Below, piece by piece: positions 43,262 through 52,705 of a stretch of DNA of 64,000 nt. The stretch spans positions 62,001 to 126,000 of the forward strand of contig NZ_LXEI01000006.1 in assembly GCF_001642835.1 (NCBI RefSeq), in the 5' to 3' direction. The notes beneath the pieces are model-generated. The model was not told where the DNA came from, did no database searches, and worked only from the letters and a program-made list of their open reading frames with translations. Source of the stretch: Pseudotamlana agarivorans (GTDB lineage Bacteria > Bacteroidota > Bacteroidia > Flavobacteriales > Flavobacteriaceae). Within the stretch, counting starts at the first letter, position 1. The number at the start of each line of letters is the position of its first letter. A program made the position numbers and the translations under genes.

Positions 43262-44350
43262 TTATTCAAAATAGCTAAAGGTTTCGCCGTCTTTTATGTT
43301 GAGTAAGGATTCATAAATTAATTTAATCACATTTTCAACATCATCGCGGTGTACCATTTCTACCGTGGTATGCATGTAACGCAACGGTAAAGAGATTAGA
43401 GCAGAAGCTACGCCACCATTGCTATAAGCAAAAGCATCGGTATCTGTTCCTGTGGCTCTTGATAAGGCCGAACGTTGAAACGGAATCTTTTTCGCTTCAG
43501 CAGTATCTGTAATTAAATCTCGTAATTTTTGCTGAACCGCTGGGGCATAAGCAACAACAGGACCTTTACCTATTTCTAAATCGCCTTCCTTGGTTTTTTC
43601 AATCATAGGCGTTGTAGTATCATGGGTTACATCGGTTACGATTGCCACATTTGGTTTAATGGTTTGTGTAATCATTTCAGCACCGCGTAAACCTATTTCT
43701 TCTTGAACCGAGTTTGTAATGTATAATCCAAATGGTAAGGTCTTTTTATTTTCTTTAAGCAACCTAGCCACTTCAGCAATCATAAAGCCACCCATACGGT
43801 TATCTAAAGCACGACAAACAAATTTATTGCCGTTTAGTACATGAAATTCATCTGGGTAAGTAATGACACAACCTACGTGAATTCCTAAACTTTCTACTTC
43901 TTCTTTATCTTTTGCACCAACATCAATGGTAATATTGTCTGGTTTTGGAGCTTGTTCCTTCGATTTATCTCTGGTATGAATCGCCGGCCAACCAAACACA
44001 CCTTTTACGATACCGTTTTTAGTATGAATGTTTACTACTTTACTCGGCGCAATCTGGTGGTCGCTACCTCCGTTTCTTATCACATAAATTAAACCGTTGT
44101 CTGAAATGTAGTTAACATACCATGAAATTTCATCGGCATGTCCTTCAATAACCACTTTGTATTTAGCATCAGGATTAATGACACCAACAGCAGTTCCGTA
44201 AGTGTCTGTGATAAAAGTATCTACATAAGGTTTTAGGTAATCCATCCAGATCTTCTGACCTGTCCACTCGTAGCCTGTTGGGGCTGCATTATTTAAATAT
44301 TTTTCTAAAAAGTCAATCGACTTTTTGTTAAGAATGCTCTTGTTTGCCAT
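43262..44350 (-). CDS. M42 family metallopeptidase (glutamyl aminopeptidase type)
   Basis: This 362-residue dinuclear zinc aminopeptidase has the metal ligands in VIEGHADEISW, CRALDNRMGGF and SVQEEIGLRGAEM, and a final metal His near LRYMHTTVEMVHRDD. NAAPTGYEWTGQ at the N-terminus matches M42 proteins. It removes N-terminal residues from peptides in the cytosol, often as a tetrahedral 12-mer. It is divergent from the DUF4294 gene across about 180 bp. Confidence 0.95.
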   Translation of the reverse strand: MANKSILNKKSIDFLEKYLNNAAPTGYEWTGQKIWMDYLKPYVDTFITDTYGTAVGVINPDAKYKVVIEGHADEISWYVNYISDNGLIYVIRNGGSDHQIAPSKVVNIHTKNGIVKGVFGWPAIHTRDKSKEQAPKPDNITIDVGAKDKEEVESLGIHVGCVITYPDEFHVLNGNKFVCRALDNRMGGFMIAEVARLLKENKKTLPFGLYITNSVQEEIGLRGAEMITQTIKPNVAIVTDVTHDTTTPMIEKTKEGDLEIGKGPVVAYAPAVQQKLRDLITDTAEAKKIPFQRSALSRATGTDTDAFAYSNGGVASALISLPLRYMHTTVEMVHRDDVENVIKLIYESLLNIKDGETFSYFE

Positions 44351-44527
44351 TTAAAAAAGTTTTGCACTAAAATAACAATATTAATAGAGATGAAAAGGTT
44401 TAAAATGGATATTGTAATACAGAATTTGTTAAAAATAATAAAACAAAAGTGAGATAATAAATGCCTAAGGTTAATAGTGATTATAATTTCTTTATTTTTA
44501 CCTGTTAAATGCCCCACTTTTAAATAA

Positions 44528-45205
44528 ATGAATTGTTTAAAATATTTATTGGTCTTTTGTCCGTTTTTAGTTTTTTCGCAAATTAACAACATCGAACAGG
44601 ATACTACGTCTATTGAATACCTGATTATTGAAGGGGATTCGATACCAAGGCAGTCTATTAATTTAGATGAGGTGGTATTATTACACCGATTAAAGTTTGA
44701 TAGCCGAAAAGAACGGGTTCGCTATTTAATTTTAAGAAGAAAGACCTTAAAAGTATACCCTTATGCTAAAATGGCTGCCGAACGCTTAGATTCTATGAAC
44801 ACGAGATTGTCTACTCTAAAAAAAAATCGTCAGAAGAAACGTTACACGAAACAAATTCAAAAATATATCGAAGGTGAGTTTTCTGATGAACTAAAGAAAT
44901 TAACACGTACTGAGGGGCAAATTTTAGTAAAATTAATTCACCGGCAAACAGGTACAACGGCCTTCGATTTGGTGAAAGAATTACGTAGTGGATGGCGTGC
45001 CTTTTGGTACAATACTACAGCAAGTATGTTCGATATTTCCTTAAAACGTGAGTTTGACCCTGTTAATGTCAAGGAAGATTATCTTATTGAAGATATTCTA
45101 CTTCGTGCTTTTCAAAATGGCTTGTTAGAGCCTCAGCCTCCTGCCATTAAATTTAATTTTTACGAGTTAACCGATAAGTGGATTTATCAAAAAACGCCTG
45201 AATAA
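44528..45205 (+). CDS. DUF4294 family protein
   Basis: This 225-residue protein with a signal sequence (about 1-17, cut near FSQ) matches DUF4294. LRRKTLKVYPYAKMAAERLD, TRTEGQILVKLIHRQTGTTAFDL and LRSGWRAFWYNTTASMFDISL are its hallmarks. It is found next to M42 peptidases in many Bacteroidota as I recall. The function is unknown; the conserved Trp/Arg-rich region suggests a binding surface. Its stop is directly followed by the HlyIII start. Confidence 0.9.
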   Translation: MNCLKYLLVFCPFLVFSQINNIEQDTTSIEYLIIEGDSIPRQSINLDEVVLLHRLKFDSRKERVRYLILRRKTLKVYPYAKMAAERLDSMNTRLSTLKKNRQKKRYTKQIQKYIEGEFSDELKKLTRTEGQILVKLIHRQTGTTAFDLVKELRSGWRAFWYNTTASMFDISLKREFDPVNVKEDYLIEDILLRAFQNGLLEPQPPAIKFNFYELTDKWIYQKTPE

Positions 45206-45832
45206 ATGCGTATTCAAACACCATTAGAAGAAAAATTAAATGCTTTTTCGCATGGTTTAGGAGCTTTTTTCGGTTTGGTGGCTCTGTATCTTTTGGTGCA
45301 TTATAATTCTGAGAAAACAGCCTGGAGTTTAGTAAGTGTTGTTATTTACGCGATTACCATAATTATTTTATTTTGTGCATCAACCTTTTATCATGCCTCT
45401 AAAAGTGAGAAACGTAAACATTATTTTAGAATTATTGATCATATTAGTATTTACCTGCTTATAGCCGGAACGTACACCCCCGTATGCCTAATAGCCTTAA
45501 ATGATAGCTTAGGGGTGTTTTTATTTTGTACGGTTTGGAGTATTGCGCTTTTAGGCGCGGTATTAAAGTTATTTTTCACAGGACGTTTTGAAGTCTTTTC
45601 AACCTTGTTATACCTTATAACCGGTTGGCTTGTTGTATTAGATATTTCGAATTTATCGGAAGCTATTGGTCCTCAAGGGATGTGGTATTTAGCAGCAGGG
45701 GGTGGGTCCTACACGTTTGGAATCATTTTTTACGCCCTTGAAAAAATTCCTTATAATCATGTTATTTGGCACCTTTTTGTATTAGCTGGTGCTGTTTGTC
45801 ATTTTTTAATGATTTTTCTTTATATCATTTGA
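45206..45832 (+). CDS. trhA: Hemolysin III/PAQR family membrane protein
   Basis: This 208-residue seven-helix protein has the HlyIII/PAQR motifs LNAFSHGLGAFFGLVAL, ASTFYHASKSEKRKHYFRIIDH and NHVIWHLFVLAGAVCHFLMI; the His/Ser residues are the likely metal site. In bacteria TrhA affects membrane energetics and lipid homeostasis; haemolysis is not its known native job. It starts right after DUF4294 and precedes a GNAT gene, all in one direction. Confidence 0.9.
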   Translation: MRIQTPLEEKLNAFSHGLGAFFGLVALYLLVHYNSEKTAWSLVSVVIYAITIIILFCASTFYHASKSEKRKHYFRIIDHISIYLLIAGTYTPVCLIALNDSLGVFLFCTVWSIALLGAVLKLFFTGRFEVFSTLLYLITGWLVVLDISNLSEAIGPQGMWYLAAGGGSYTFGIIFYALEKIPYNHVIWHLFVLAGAVCHFLMIFLYII

Positions 45833-45846
45833 ATAAAACCTTGCTT

Positions 45847-46347
45847 ATGGTTGAATTTTGTAAAGCTGAAAATGCCACTGATTATATATTGATTGAAGCT
45901 TTAGCTGATACCATTTGGCGTGAACATTATATTCCTATAGTTGGCAAGCCTCAAATTGACTATATGTTAGATAAATTTCAATCGGCTGAAGCGATAGCAC
46001 AACAGGTTGAAAACGATTTTCATTATTATACCATGGTATGGAAAACACAGGCCGTAGGATATTTGGCGATTCGAGAAGAACCAGACACTTTGTTTTTAAG
46101 TAAAATTTATATACTGAAAGCCTTTCGAGGACAAAATATAGGCAAGCAAGCGATACATTTTGTAGAGGATATGGCGGGAAAATGTGATCGTGATAAAATA
46201 CGTTTGACTGTAAACATCAATAATAAAAACGCCATAAGTGCTTATGAAAATATGGGCTTTAAAATTGTCCGTCCGTTAGTAGCCGACATCGGGCAAGGAT
46301 TTGTTATGGACGATTACGAAATGAGTAAGCGTGTTGATAGGAGGTAA
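45847..46347 (+). CDS. GNAT family N-acetyltransferase
   Basis: The ATG at 45847 gives MVEFCKAENATDYILIEAL, 166 residues; an upstream reading overlapping trhA lacks family similarity. The acetyl-CoA motif region LSKIYILKAFRGQNIGKQAI (about 80-99) contains the Q/R-x-x-G-x-[GA] P-loop form, and INNKNAISAYENMGFKIV is the usual motif B. It acetylates an amine on an unknown substrate. It follows the HlyIII gene. Confidence 0.9.
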   Translation: MVEFCKAENATDYILIEALADTIWREHYIPIVGKPQIDYMLDKFQSAEAIAQQVENDFHYYTMVWKTQAVGYLAIREEPDTLFLSKIYILKAFRGQNIGKQAIHFVEDMAGKCDRDKIRLTVNINNKNAISAYENMGFKIVRPLVADIGQGFVMDDYEMSKRVDRR

Positions 46348-46356
46348 GTTAGGCAT

Positions 46357-46470
46357 GCTTTAGGCGGTACGCTTTAAGCTGTAGGCTATAAGCAGTGGAA
46401 CAACGTAAATATTGAAACAAAAGCCCTAACTTTAAACTATCTACTATCTAACATCTAATATCAAACTTTT
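46357..46470. repeat. Degenerate heptamer tracts
   Basis: From 46357 the sequence reads GCTTTAG, GCGGTAC, GCTTTAA, GCTGTAG, GCTATAA, GCAGTGG in phase. From 46427 another run reads TAACTTT, AAACTAT, CTACTAT, CTAACAT, CTAATAT, CAAACTT. Both are period-7 and noncoding, in the gap between the GNAT and DUF4268 genes. Confidence 0.75.
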
Positions 46471-46477
46471 ACCTTCA

Positions 46478-46906
46478 TTATCCTTCAATAATATCCTTGT
46501 ATTCCTCAAAAAAAGCCTCAAACAGGCTCATTTTTTCATTGAAAAACGTCATGACATCACGCCAAGAATCTTTGTTATGTATCGATACTTTTTGTTCTAG
46601 AGGTACGTAAATTCTAGAGATCTCTTTGTAGTTTTCAAGAATATATTCTTCTTCGTAAATCACTTCTGGTAAAAATTCGTCCTTCAAAATAGATTGTAAA
46701 GCTAGGAGCTTTTCCCAATATTTAATACGGTGTTCCAAATCATCTTCCACATCTAAAGCGACCAAAGCAGTTTTATTATCGAAGTGAAATTTAAAGCTAA
46801 ACCCTTTTAATTTTGTGTTATATAAGATCCATTTTCGAGGAAAAGATTTTCCGAAGCTGGTCCAAAATTCTTGTTTTAATCGTCTAGATTCTTCTTTTGA
46901 AAACAC
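46478..46906 (-). CDS. DUF4268 family protein
   Basis: This 142-residue protein begins MFSKEESRRLKQEFWTSFGK and has KWILYNTKLKGFSFKFHFDN, the DUF4268 core (about 15-130). The fold is predicted alpha/beta and related to nuclease-associated domains. As a stand-alone small protein its role is unknown. It is a single gene next to a heptamer tract. Confidence 0.88.
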   Translation of the reverse strand: MFSKEESRRLKQEFWTSFGKSFPRKWILYNTKLKGFSFKFHFDNKTALVALDVEDDLEHRIKYWEKLLALQSILKDEFLPEVIYEEEYILENYKEISRIYVPLEQKVSIHNKDSWRDVMTFFNEKMSLFEAFFEEYKDIIEG

Positions 46907-47056
46907 GTTGTTTGTTTTTGAAAATGGTTTTATAAAATTGTTTTATCTCTCAAAGATGACGTTTAAAACATTTAAACCAATAACTTTTATTTAGATTACA
47001 AAGTTACTATGATATTTAGTTTTTGAAAGTATTCCTAATAAAAGGTTTTTATAATT

Positions 47057-47437
47057 CTATGAAATTTCAATAACATAGGAGGTCAATGCTTTAATCTGCG
47101 AACCTTTAGCACTACTGAAGGTGTAAAAGTCGGAGAACGCATAATCTTTTCCATTTTTCATCTTCAAAATTCCACTAGCAGCACCTTCTTTTCCGTGGGT
47201 TAATACTTTTTCTAGAATGAGTTCAACAACGTCTTCAGCTTGCATCTCTTTTAATGCTTCTATGAAATTCGATTTACCTTTTATTTGCTTTTTTCCAATC
47301 ATTTGCCACTCAAAATTATCCGTAACATTTTCAGATATAAAATCGATATCTCCTTGAGCAAATGCTATATTGAATTGTTTAATGAATTCCTTTTTGGGTG
47401 CATTACCGCAGTCTGTATTTGTGATTATTTTGACCAT
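47057..47437 (-). CDS. NTF2/SnoaL-like protein
   Basis: This 126-residue protein has KKEFIKQFNIAFAQGDIDFI and VTDNFEWQMIGKKQIKGKSNFIEAL, an NTF2-like cone fold typical of SnoaL-like proteins. Such proteins bind small ligands or act as small isomerases. It stands alone between DUF4268 and a palindromic element. Confidence 0.78.
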   Translation of the reverse strand: MVKIITNTDCGNAPKKEFIKQFNIAFAQGDIDFISENVTDNFEWQMIGKKQIKGKSNFIEALKEMQAEDVVELILEKVLTHGKEGAASGILKMKNGKDYAFSDFYTFSSAKGSQIKALTSYVIEIS

Positions 47438-47505
47438 GTTATAACACTTTAGGAATCCAAAGTATTATAAATTTTTTAAAATACATTTTTTCATTAAAAA
47501 TAATA

Positions 47506-47640
47506 AGAGGCTGTTTGAAAAGTCAATAATATTTGATTAGTCAAGTTGAGCCTGTCGAAACCGATAAAAATTATCAGTGAATTAAAAATATTTCGACAGG
47601 CTTAATATAACATAAAGTATACTTTACAAATAGCCTCCTT
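47506..47640. repeat. Nested palindromic element, MITE-like or terminator
   Basis: Three inverted pairs are nested. The outer is GAGGCTGTTTG (47507-47517) with CAAATAGCCTC (47628-47638), one mismatch. The middle is TTGAGCCTGTCGAAA (47546-47560) with TTTCGACAGGCTTAA (47591-47605), one mismatch. The inner is GATAA/TTATC (47563-47575). The whole is about 130 bp. No ORF is inside and no target-site duplication is visible. It lies 25 nt past the DUF885 stop, so a long terminator is also possible. Confidence 0.6.
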
Positions 47641-47665
47641 TAAGCGTATTTAAGAAACGCAGTAC

Positions 47666-49492
47666 TTACGATTTTGAAGCGATATACGCATCTACAAATT
47701 CTTCTAGAACATTTAAAGGAATGGCACCTTGGGAAATAACCACCTCATGAAATTCGCGAATATCGAATTTGTCTTTTAAAGCAGTTTTGGCTTTTTCTCT
47801 CAATTCTAAAATTTTGAGCATTCCTATTTTGTATGCTGTCGCTTGACTAGGCATTACAATGTGTCTTTCAACCATTTTAACAGCATCTAACTCGGCGTTA
47901 GGCGTATTATCGGTATAGTATTTAATACCTTCTTCACGTGTCCATTTTTTAGCGTGAATTCCGGTGTCCACAACCAATCGGCAAGCGCGCCATAGTTCCA
48001 TAGCTAATCTTCCAAAATCTGAATACGGATCGGCATAGAAGCCCATTTCTTTAGGAATAAACTCAGAGTATAGTCCCCAACCTTCTGTATACGCTGTATA
48101 GCCACCAAATTTTCTAAACATCGGAACATCTTCTAATTCCTGCTGAATGGCTAATTGCATATGGTGACCAGGAATCCCCTCATGATAGGCTAAGGCTTCC
48201 ATTTGGTAAGTTGGCATAGAGGCCATGTCGTATAGGTTAGCATAATATATTCCGGGTCTAGAACCATCGGCAGCAGGACGATTATAAAAGGCTTTTCCGG
48301 CCGATTGCTCTCTAAATGGTTCTACAGCTTTCACAATAATATCAGCCTTAGGTTTGGTGATAAAAATCTCGTCTAAGCGGGTTTTCATACTGTCTATAAT
48401 ATGAACAGCTTTGTTTAAATACGCGGCTTTCCCTTCTGGAGTATCAGCGTAATAAAACTGTTTATCGGTGCGCATAAAGTTAAAAAAGGCTTTTAAGTCC
48501 CCTTCAAAACCAACTTTAACTCTAATAGCGTCCATTTCATTATGAATGCGATCCACTTCCGATAAGCCAATATTGTGAATCTCATCGGCGGTTAAATGCG
48601 TTGTGGTAGTCTTGAATAAAGCACTTTTATAAAAAGCCTCACCATTAGGGAATTTCCAAACACCAGCATCGGTGTTAGCTCTTTCTTTTTGGGCTTTCAT
48701 AAATGTGATTAAGGTATGGTAAGCCGGTTTTACATAGTTTAACAAAGCATCATTGGCTTTTGCTTCTAGAGCCTTTTTAGTTTCTTCGTCGCTATCAAGT
48801 TTGTTTACTTTAGTCATGAAGTCTTCCAAAAGGGTGCTTTTAGAGATTGAAGCTTCAAAAGGTTGTCCTACTAAAATATTTTCAGAATCCTGTATCACTT
48901 TATCGTATACAAACTTTGGAGGTATTACACCAATAGCTTCACGGGCTTTTAAGTTTTCTACAAGTTGTGTAAAGTAAGGTTTGAATGCTTTTAACCTTGA
49001 AATATAAGCTTCAGCATCTTTCGAATCATCGATACGATGCATGTTTATTAAAAAAGCAGGTTTACCAGATTGCGCACCAAACATTTGGTTTACAGGGTAA
49101 TTATGCAATCTGTATTTGTAGTTTTCAATGTCGTTTTCTAACTTTTGTTTAAGAAGTTTGTAGCTTAGTAACGTTGATTTAGAAAGCGCTTCAACTTGAA
49201 CAGAATCATTTAACCATTTTAAACCCTGTTTGTTGATTTCTAATTCTTTTTCTGCCGCAGCAGGCGAATTATCATTTAATTTATCATAATCTTTTTTTAT
49301 ACCTAAACGTGTTTGAAACTCGGGATGACGATCTACAAAGGCATTAAAGGTAGTTTGGAAGAAATCATTAACTTTTTTAGATTCCTTAGTCATAGCTTCT
49401 TCCGTTAAGGTTGTTTTACTTTCCCTTTTACAAGAAATAGTTAAAGCTATTATAGAGAGTGACAAGCAAAGTTTAAAGAAATTTTGTTTCAT
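47666..49492 (-). CDS. DUF885 family lipoprotein, putative metallopeptidase
   Basis: This 608-residue protein has a lipoprotein signal (MKQNFFKLCLSLSIIALTISC). The DUF885 domain has YQMEALAYHEGIPGHHMQLAIQ, which contains the metal-binding H-E-x-x-x-H-H, and a distant GYTAYTEGWGLYSEFIP with a third ligand. DUF885 proteins are predicted zinc proteases related to M32/M3-like folds, exported and membrane-anchored here. It stands alone; a palindromic element lies below it. Confidence 0.9.
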   Translation of the reverse strand: MKQNFFKLCLSLSIIALTISCKRESKTTLTEEAMTKESKKVNDFFQTTFNAFVDRHPEFQTRLGIKKDYDKLNDNSPAAAEKELEINKQGLKWLNDSVQVEALSKSTLLSYKLLKQKLENDIENYKYRLHNYPVNQMFGAQSGKPAFLINMHRIDDSKDAEAYISRLKAFKPYFTQLVENLKAREAIGVIPPKFVYDKVIQDSENILVGQPFEASISKSTLLEDFMTKVNKLDSDEETKKALEAKANDALLNYVKPAYHTLITFMKAQKERANTDAGVWKFPNGEAFYKSALFKTTTTHLTADEIHNIGLSEVDRIHNEMDAIRVKVGFEGDLKAFFNFMRTDKQFYYADTPEGKAAYLNKAVHIIDSMKTRLDEIFITKPKADIIVKAVEPFREQSAGKAFYNRPAADGSRPGIYYANLYDMASMPTYQMEALAYHEGIPGHHMQLAIQQELEDVPMFRKFGGYTAYTEGWGLYSEFIPKEMGFYADPYSDFGRLAMELWRACRLVVDTGIHAKKWTREEGIKYYTDNTPNAELDAVKMVERHIVMPSQATAYKIGMLKILELREKAKTALKDKFDIREFHEVVISQGAIPLNVLEEFVDAYIASKS

Positions 49493-49769
49493 TTAGGTAA
49501 GTATTACAATAAATATCAATTTTGAAGCCGTAAAGTTATAAATCGACATGAATAGTGCTAAATAATCTTGGTTTTTAACACAGTAGAATTTTTGATTGTT
49601 TCAATGTGTAATAAAAAACAGTAATATTGTTTTAAATTGTAACACTTAAACGTGTGACTCTTTAATAGTCTTAAAAAAGTTTTGATATAGCAATAATGAA
49701 AATTAAGTATTTAATTGAAGTCAAAAAACTTAAAACGTGTCATACAATCCATTTTTGATTGGCAAGACT

Positions 49770-50444
49770 TTAAATCATATAGGCAATGCCTACACCAACA
49801 ATGATGGCTATAAATTTTGATAAATTAAATTTATGTCCGTCGCCACTCTCAAACAGTATGGTGGTTGAAATATGAAAAAAGATTCCTATCACTATGGCAT
49901 TAATCACATTAGTATAAACATGAACAGCATGAGCATTGTTTGAAATATACGTCCCTAATGGTGTCATAAAAGCAAAGACTAATAAAAAAGCACCAATTTG
50001 AAGTTTTGTGTAGTTCGATTGCATTAAAAACAGGGTTATAACCGTTGCAATTGGAACTTTATGTACTAGGACGCCATAAACCATATCGTTATGGTCATGA
50101 ATTGAAAAACCTTCAAGAAAACTATGTATACACAAACTGATGAAAAGGGTCCACGGAAAAGTCGAGTGGTCTTTATGAATGTGTACATGCCCATGTTCGG
50201 CACCTTTAGAAAAGAGCTCTAAGGTAATTTGCAGTAAAATACCTCCCATAATAAGTAATCCTGCCAGTTTGGTATCTAAATGATGATAGACTTCTGGAAG
50301 CAATTCAAAAAGCGTTAAGGCTAATAAAAAGGCCCCACTGAAAGAGAGTAGGAGCTTGGTATTCCAAGATTTTTGTTTTTTAGAGACTAAGGCAATTCCA
50401 AAACCTAAAAATACGGCGAGTATGGGAAGTAAAAATTTATTCAT
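49770..50444 (-). CDS. ZIP family metal transporter
   Basis: This 224-residue protein has seven to eight membrane helices, a His-rich segment HGHVHIHKDH (about 119-128), CIHSFLEGFSI in helix 4 and LVHKVPIATV in helix 5, the metal-site motifs of ZIP transporters. It moves Zn2+ or a similar divalent metal across the inner membrane. It stands alone with a -7 box 27 nt above its start. Confidence 0.92.
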   Translation of the reverse strand: MNKFLLPILAVFLGFGIALVSKKQKSWNTKLLLSFSGAFLLALTLFELLPEVYHHLDTKLAGLLIMGGILLQITLELFSKGAEHGHVHIHKDHSTFPWTLFISLCIHSFLEGFSIHDHNDMVYGVLVHKVPIATVITLFLMQSNYTKLQIGAFLLVFAFMTPLGTYISNNAHAVHVYTNVINAIVIGIFFHISTTILFESGDGHKFNLSKFIAIIVGVGIAYMI

Positions 50445-50470
50445 TCAATAAAAACGGCTCATTGAGCGAG

Positions 50471-50478
50471 CAAAATTA
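50471..50478 (-). promoter_or_regulatory. Candidate -7 box TAATTTTG for the ZIP gene
   Basis: A minus-strand TAnnTTTG match lies 27 nt above the ZIP start, in the short gap after the methyltransferase gene. A -33 TTG is not obvious. Confidence 0.4.
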
Positions 50479-50493
50479 GATATGGTAAATTCA

Positions 50494-51225
50494 CTATTTA
50501 AAAATCATGACTAAGCGTTCTGATGATTTCGGACTAAATTTATTGAGTTTATAGTCGCCAAAAACATCTAGTAAATAGACTTCAGCTTGTTCAAATAAGG
50601 CTTCGAAATCGGCTAAAGTAAAAGCACGAACGCGTTCTTGAAAATGATACACTTTTTCGTCGACAGTAAAAGTAATATCTTTTATAATATATTGGTCTTT
50701 TACATAACGTTTGAGGTAAAATTCAATATCGTCAACCACTTTAGTTTCTTCTGGGACTAAATTATTGATGACGTATTCACTATTCATAAAATCGATAACG
50801 CCAAAACCAAATTCGTTTAAATTTTGTTTAATAGCCTCAATTGTTTTTAGGTTATCGGCATCATCCTCAAAGTAGCCAAAGCTTGTAAATAAATTAAAAA
50901 CCGCATCAAACTGTTTGTGGTACGGTTTACACATGTCATGCCTCTCAAACTTTAACCTATGGTTTTCAAATTGCTTGGCAAATTTGATACTGTTTTCACT
51001 TAAATCAACACCAGTTACATCGTAGCCAATTTTGTTAAGATAGCGGGAATGGCGTCCTTTTCCGCAGGCTAAATCTAATATTTTACCGTTTTCCGGAAGA
51101 TTTAGGTAGTTGGTAAGCGTGTCCATAAAAGCATGGGCTTCCCTGTCGTTTCGATCTTTGTATAAAATGTGGTAAAAAGGCGTGTCAAACCAAGAAGTAA
51201 ACCAAGTTGTTGTATTATTTGTCAT
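50494..51225 (-). CDS. Class I SAM-dependent methyltransferase
   Basis: This 243-residue methyltransferase has the SAM motif ILDLACGKGRHSRYL (about 50-64), VTGVDLSENSIKFA for motif II, and FDAVFNLFTSFGYFED for motif IV. FYHILYKDRNDREAH at the start is typical of a Bacteroidota subgroup. The substrate is unknown. It is divergent from the THUMP methyltransferase gene across about 170 bp. Confidence 0.9.
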   Translation of the reverse strand: MTNNTTTWFTSWFDTPFYHILYKDRNDREAHAFMDTLTNYLNLPENGKILDLACGKGRHSRYLNKIGYDVTGVDLSENSIKFAKQFENHRLKFERHDMCKPYHKQFDAVFNLFTSFGYFEDDADNLKTIEAIKQNLNEFGFGVIDFMNSEYVINNLVPEETKVVDDIEFYLKRYVKDQYIIKDITFTVDEKVYHFQERVRAFTLADFEALFEQAEVYLLDVFGDYKLNKFSPKSSERLVMIFK

Positions 51226-51352
51226 AAATATTTTCTGTGAAAACAGAAATTCTTTTGTTTGTGGGGCGCATAATACATCGTGTTAACTTGTTGGTATTAA
51301 TTCTTAATCCCCCGAATTATCAATAAACTTTACGTTTGCCACAAAATTACAT

Positions 51353-51360
51353 TATTTTTG
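51353..51360 (+). promoter_or_regulatory. Candidate -7 box TATTTTTG
   Basis: An exact TAnnTTTG match lies 39 nt above the THUMP methyltransferase start. A TTTG at 51335-51338 is the only -33 candidate, too close by 3-5 nt. Confidence 0.4.
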
Positions 51361-51398
51361 CAATCTATTGGGCTTAAAAAAGTCAACAGACGTAAAAT

Positions 51399-52556
51399 AT
51401 GGGAGAAAATTTTAATATGGTAGCCAAAACATTATTTGGCTTTGAAGATTTATTGGAAAAAGAACTAACACAATTAGGCGCACAGTATATTAAAAAAGGA
51501 GTGCGAAATGTATCTTTTTCGGGCGATAAAGGCTTTATGTATAAAGCGAATTTAGGCTTACGTACGGCCATTAAAATTTTGAAACCGATCCATGCTTTTA
51601 ATGTGAAAAACGAGCAAGATTTATACAATAAAATCTATGCGATGGATTGGTCTCAGTATTTGAAACCGACTGGGACTTTGGCTATAGACGCTACCATTCA
51701 CTCCGATTTGTTTTCACATTCTTTATTCATAGCTCAGAAAACAAAAGATGCTATCGTAGATAAATTTAGAGATACCGATGGACAGCGTCCTAACGTGGAT
51801 TTAAAATTTCCAGATTTAAAAATTAATGTGCATATCGATAGAAACCGTTGCACCATTTCGTTAGACTCTTCGGGCGATTCCTTACACAAACGTGGGTATA
51901 AAACAGCTACCAATATTGCACCTATAAATGAAGTGTTAGCGGCTGGTATGATTATGCTTTCTGGATGGGACGGACAAACCGATTTTATGGACCCTATGTG
52001 TGGTTCGGGAACCATGCTTATTGAGGCGGCTATGATTGCTTGTAACATTCCACCAAATCTAATGCGAAAGGAGTTTGCCTTTGAGCGCTGGGAAGATTGG
52101 GATGTTGATTTATTTGAGAAAATTGAAGAATCGCTTCTGAGTAAAACAAGGGATTTTCATCATAAAATTATAGGTTACGATAAAGCCCCTAGTGCTGTTG
52201 CTAAGGCTAAGGAAAATGTGAAAAATGCCCAGTTAGAAGATTTTATAGAGATTAAACATGAAGATTTCTTTAAAACCCAAAAAGGTGGCGACGAAAAATT
52301 ACACATGGTATTTAATCCCCCTTACGGTGAGCGTTTAAATATTGATATGGAAGACTTTTATAAAAACATTGGCGACACCCTAAAACAGAATTACCCAGGT
52401 ACCGATGCTTGGTTTATTACATCCAATTTGGATGCCCTTAAATTTGTAGGATTACGACCTTCTCGCAAAATACAATTATTCAATGCTAAGCTAGAATCAC
52501 GTTTGGTAAAATACGTGATGTATGAAGGAAGCAAGAAGGGGAAATATATGAATTAG
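51399..52556 (+). CDS. THUMP-domain class I rRNA methyltransferase (RlmL-like)
   Basis: This 385-residue protein has an N-terminal THUMP RNA-binding domain (about 45-160) and a class I methyltransferase. The SAM motif is FMDPMCGSGTMLIEAAMIA (about 197-215) and the catalytic FNPPYGERL (about 305) is the N-P-P-Y motif of N-methyltransferases. It resembles the RlmL half of E. coli RlmKL, which methylates G2445 of 23S rRNA. No RlmK part is fused. The exact target nucleotide is inferred. Confidence 0.93.
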   Translation: MGENFNMVAKTLFGFEDLLEKELTQLGAQYIKKGVRNVSFSGDKGFMYKANLGLRTAIKILKPIHAFNVKNEQDLYNKIYAMDWSQYLKPTGTLAIDATIHSDLFSHSLFIAQKTKDAIVDKFRDTDGQRPNVDLKFPDLKINVHIDRNRCTISLDSSGDSLHKRGYKTATNIAPINEVLAAGMIMLSGWDGQTDFMDPMCGSGTMLIEAAMIACNIPPNLMRKEFAFERWEDWDVDLFEKIEESLLSKTRDFHHKIIGYDKAPSAVAKAKENVKNAQLEDFIEIKHEDFFKTQKGGDEKLHMVFNPPYGERLNIDMEDFYKNIGDTLKQNYPGTDAWFITSNLDALKFVGLRPSRKIQLFNAKLESRLVKYVMYEGSKKGKYMN

Positions 52557-52705
52557 TGCTTCGGAAGACAGGGTTCTAATTTTAAAGTTCTAGATTTTAG
52601 ATTGGATAGGTCTGCTAGCTTTAAAGTTTTGAATGATTAGTTTTCAAACTGAAGCAGATTTTTTGATTGACTCCTGAATCTAAGAAAAACAAATCACTAT
52701 CATTT

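Noticed and set aside
45766-45846. Upstream extension of the GNAT gene overlapping trhA
   Set aside because: The extra residues lack GNAT similarity and come from the HlyIII coding region in another frame; the ATG at 45847 fits better.
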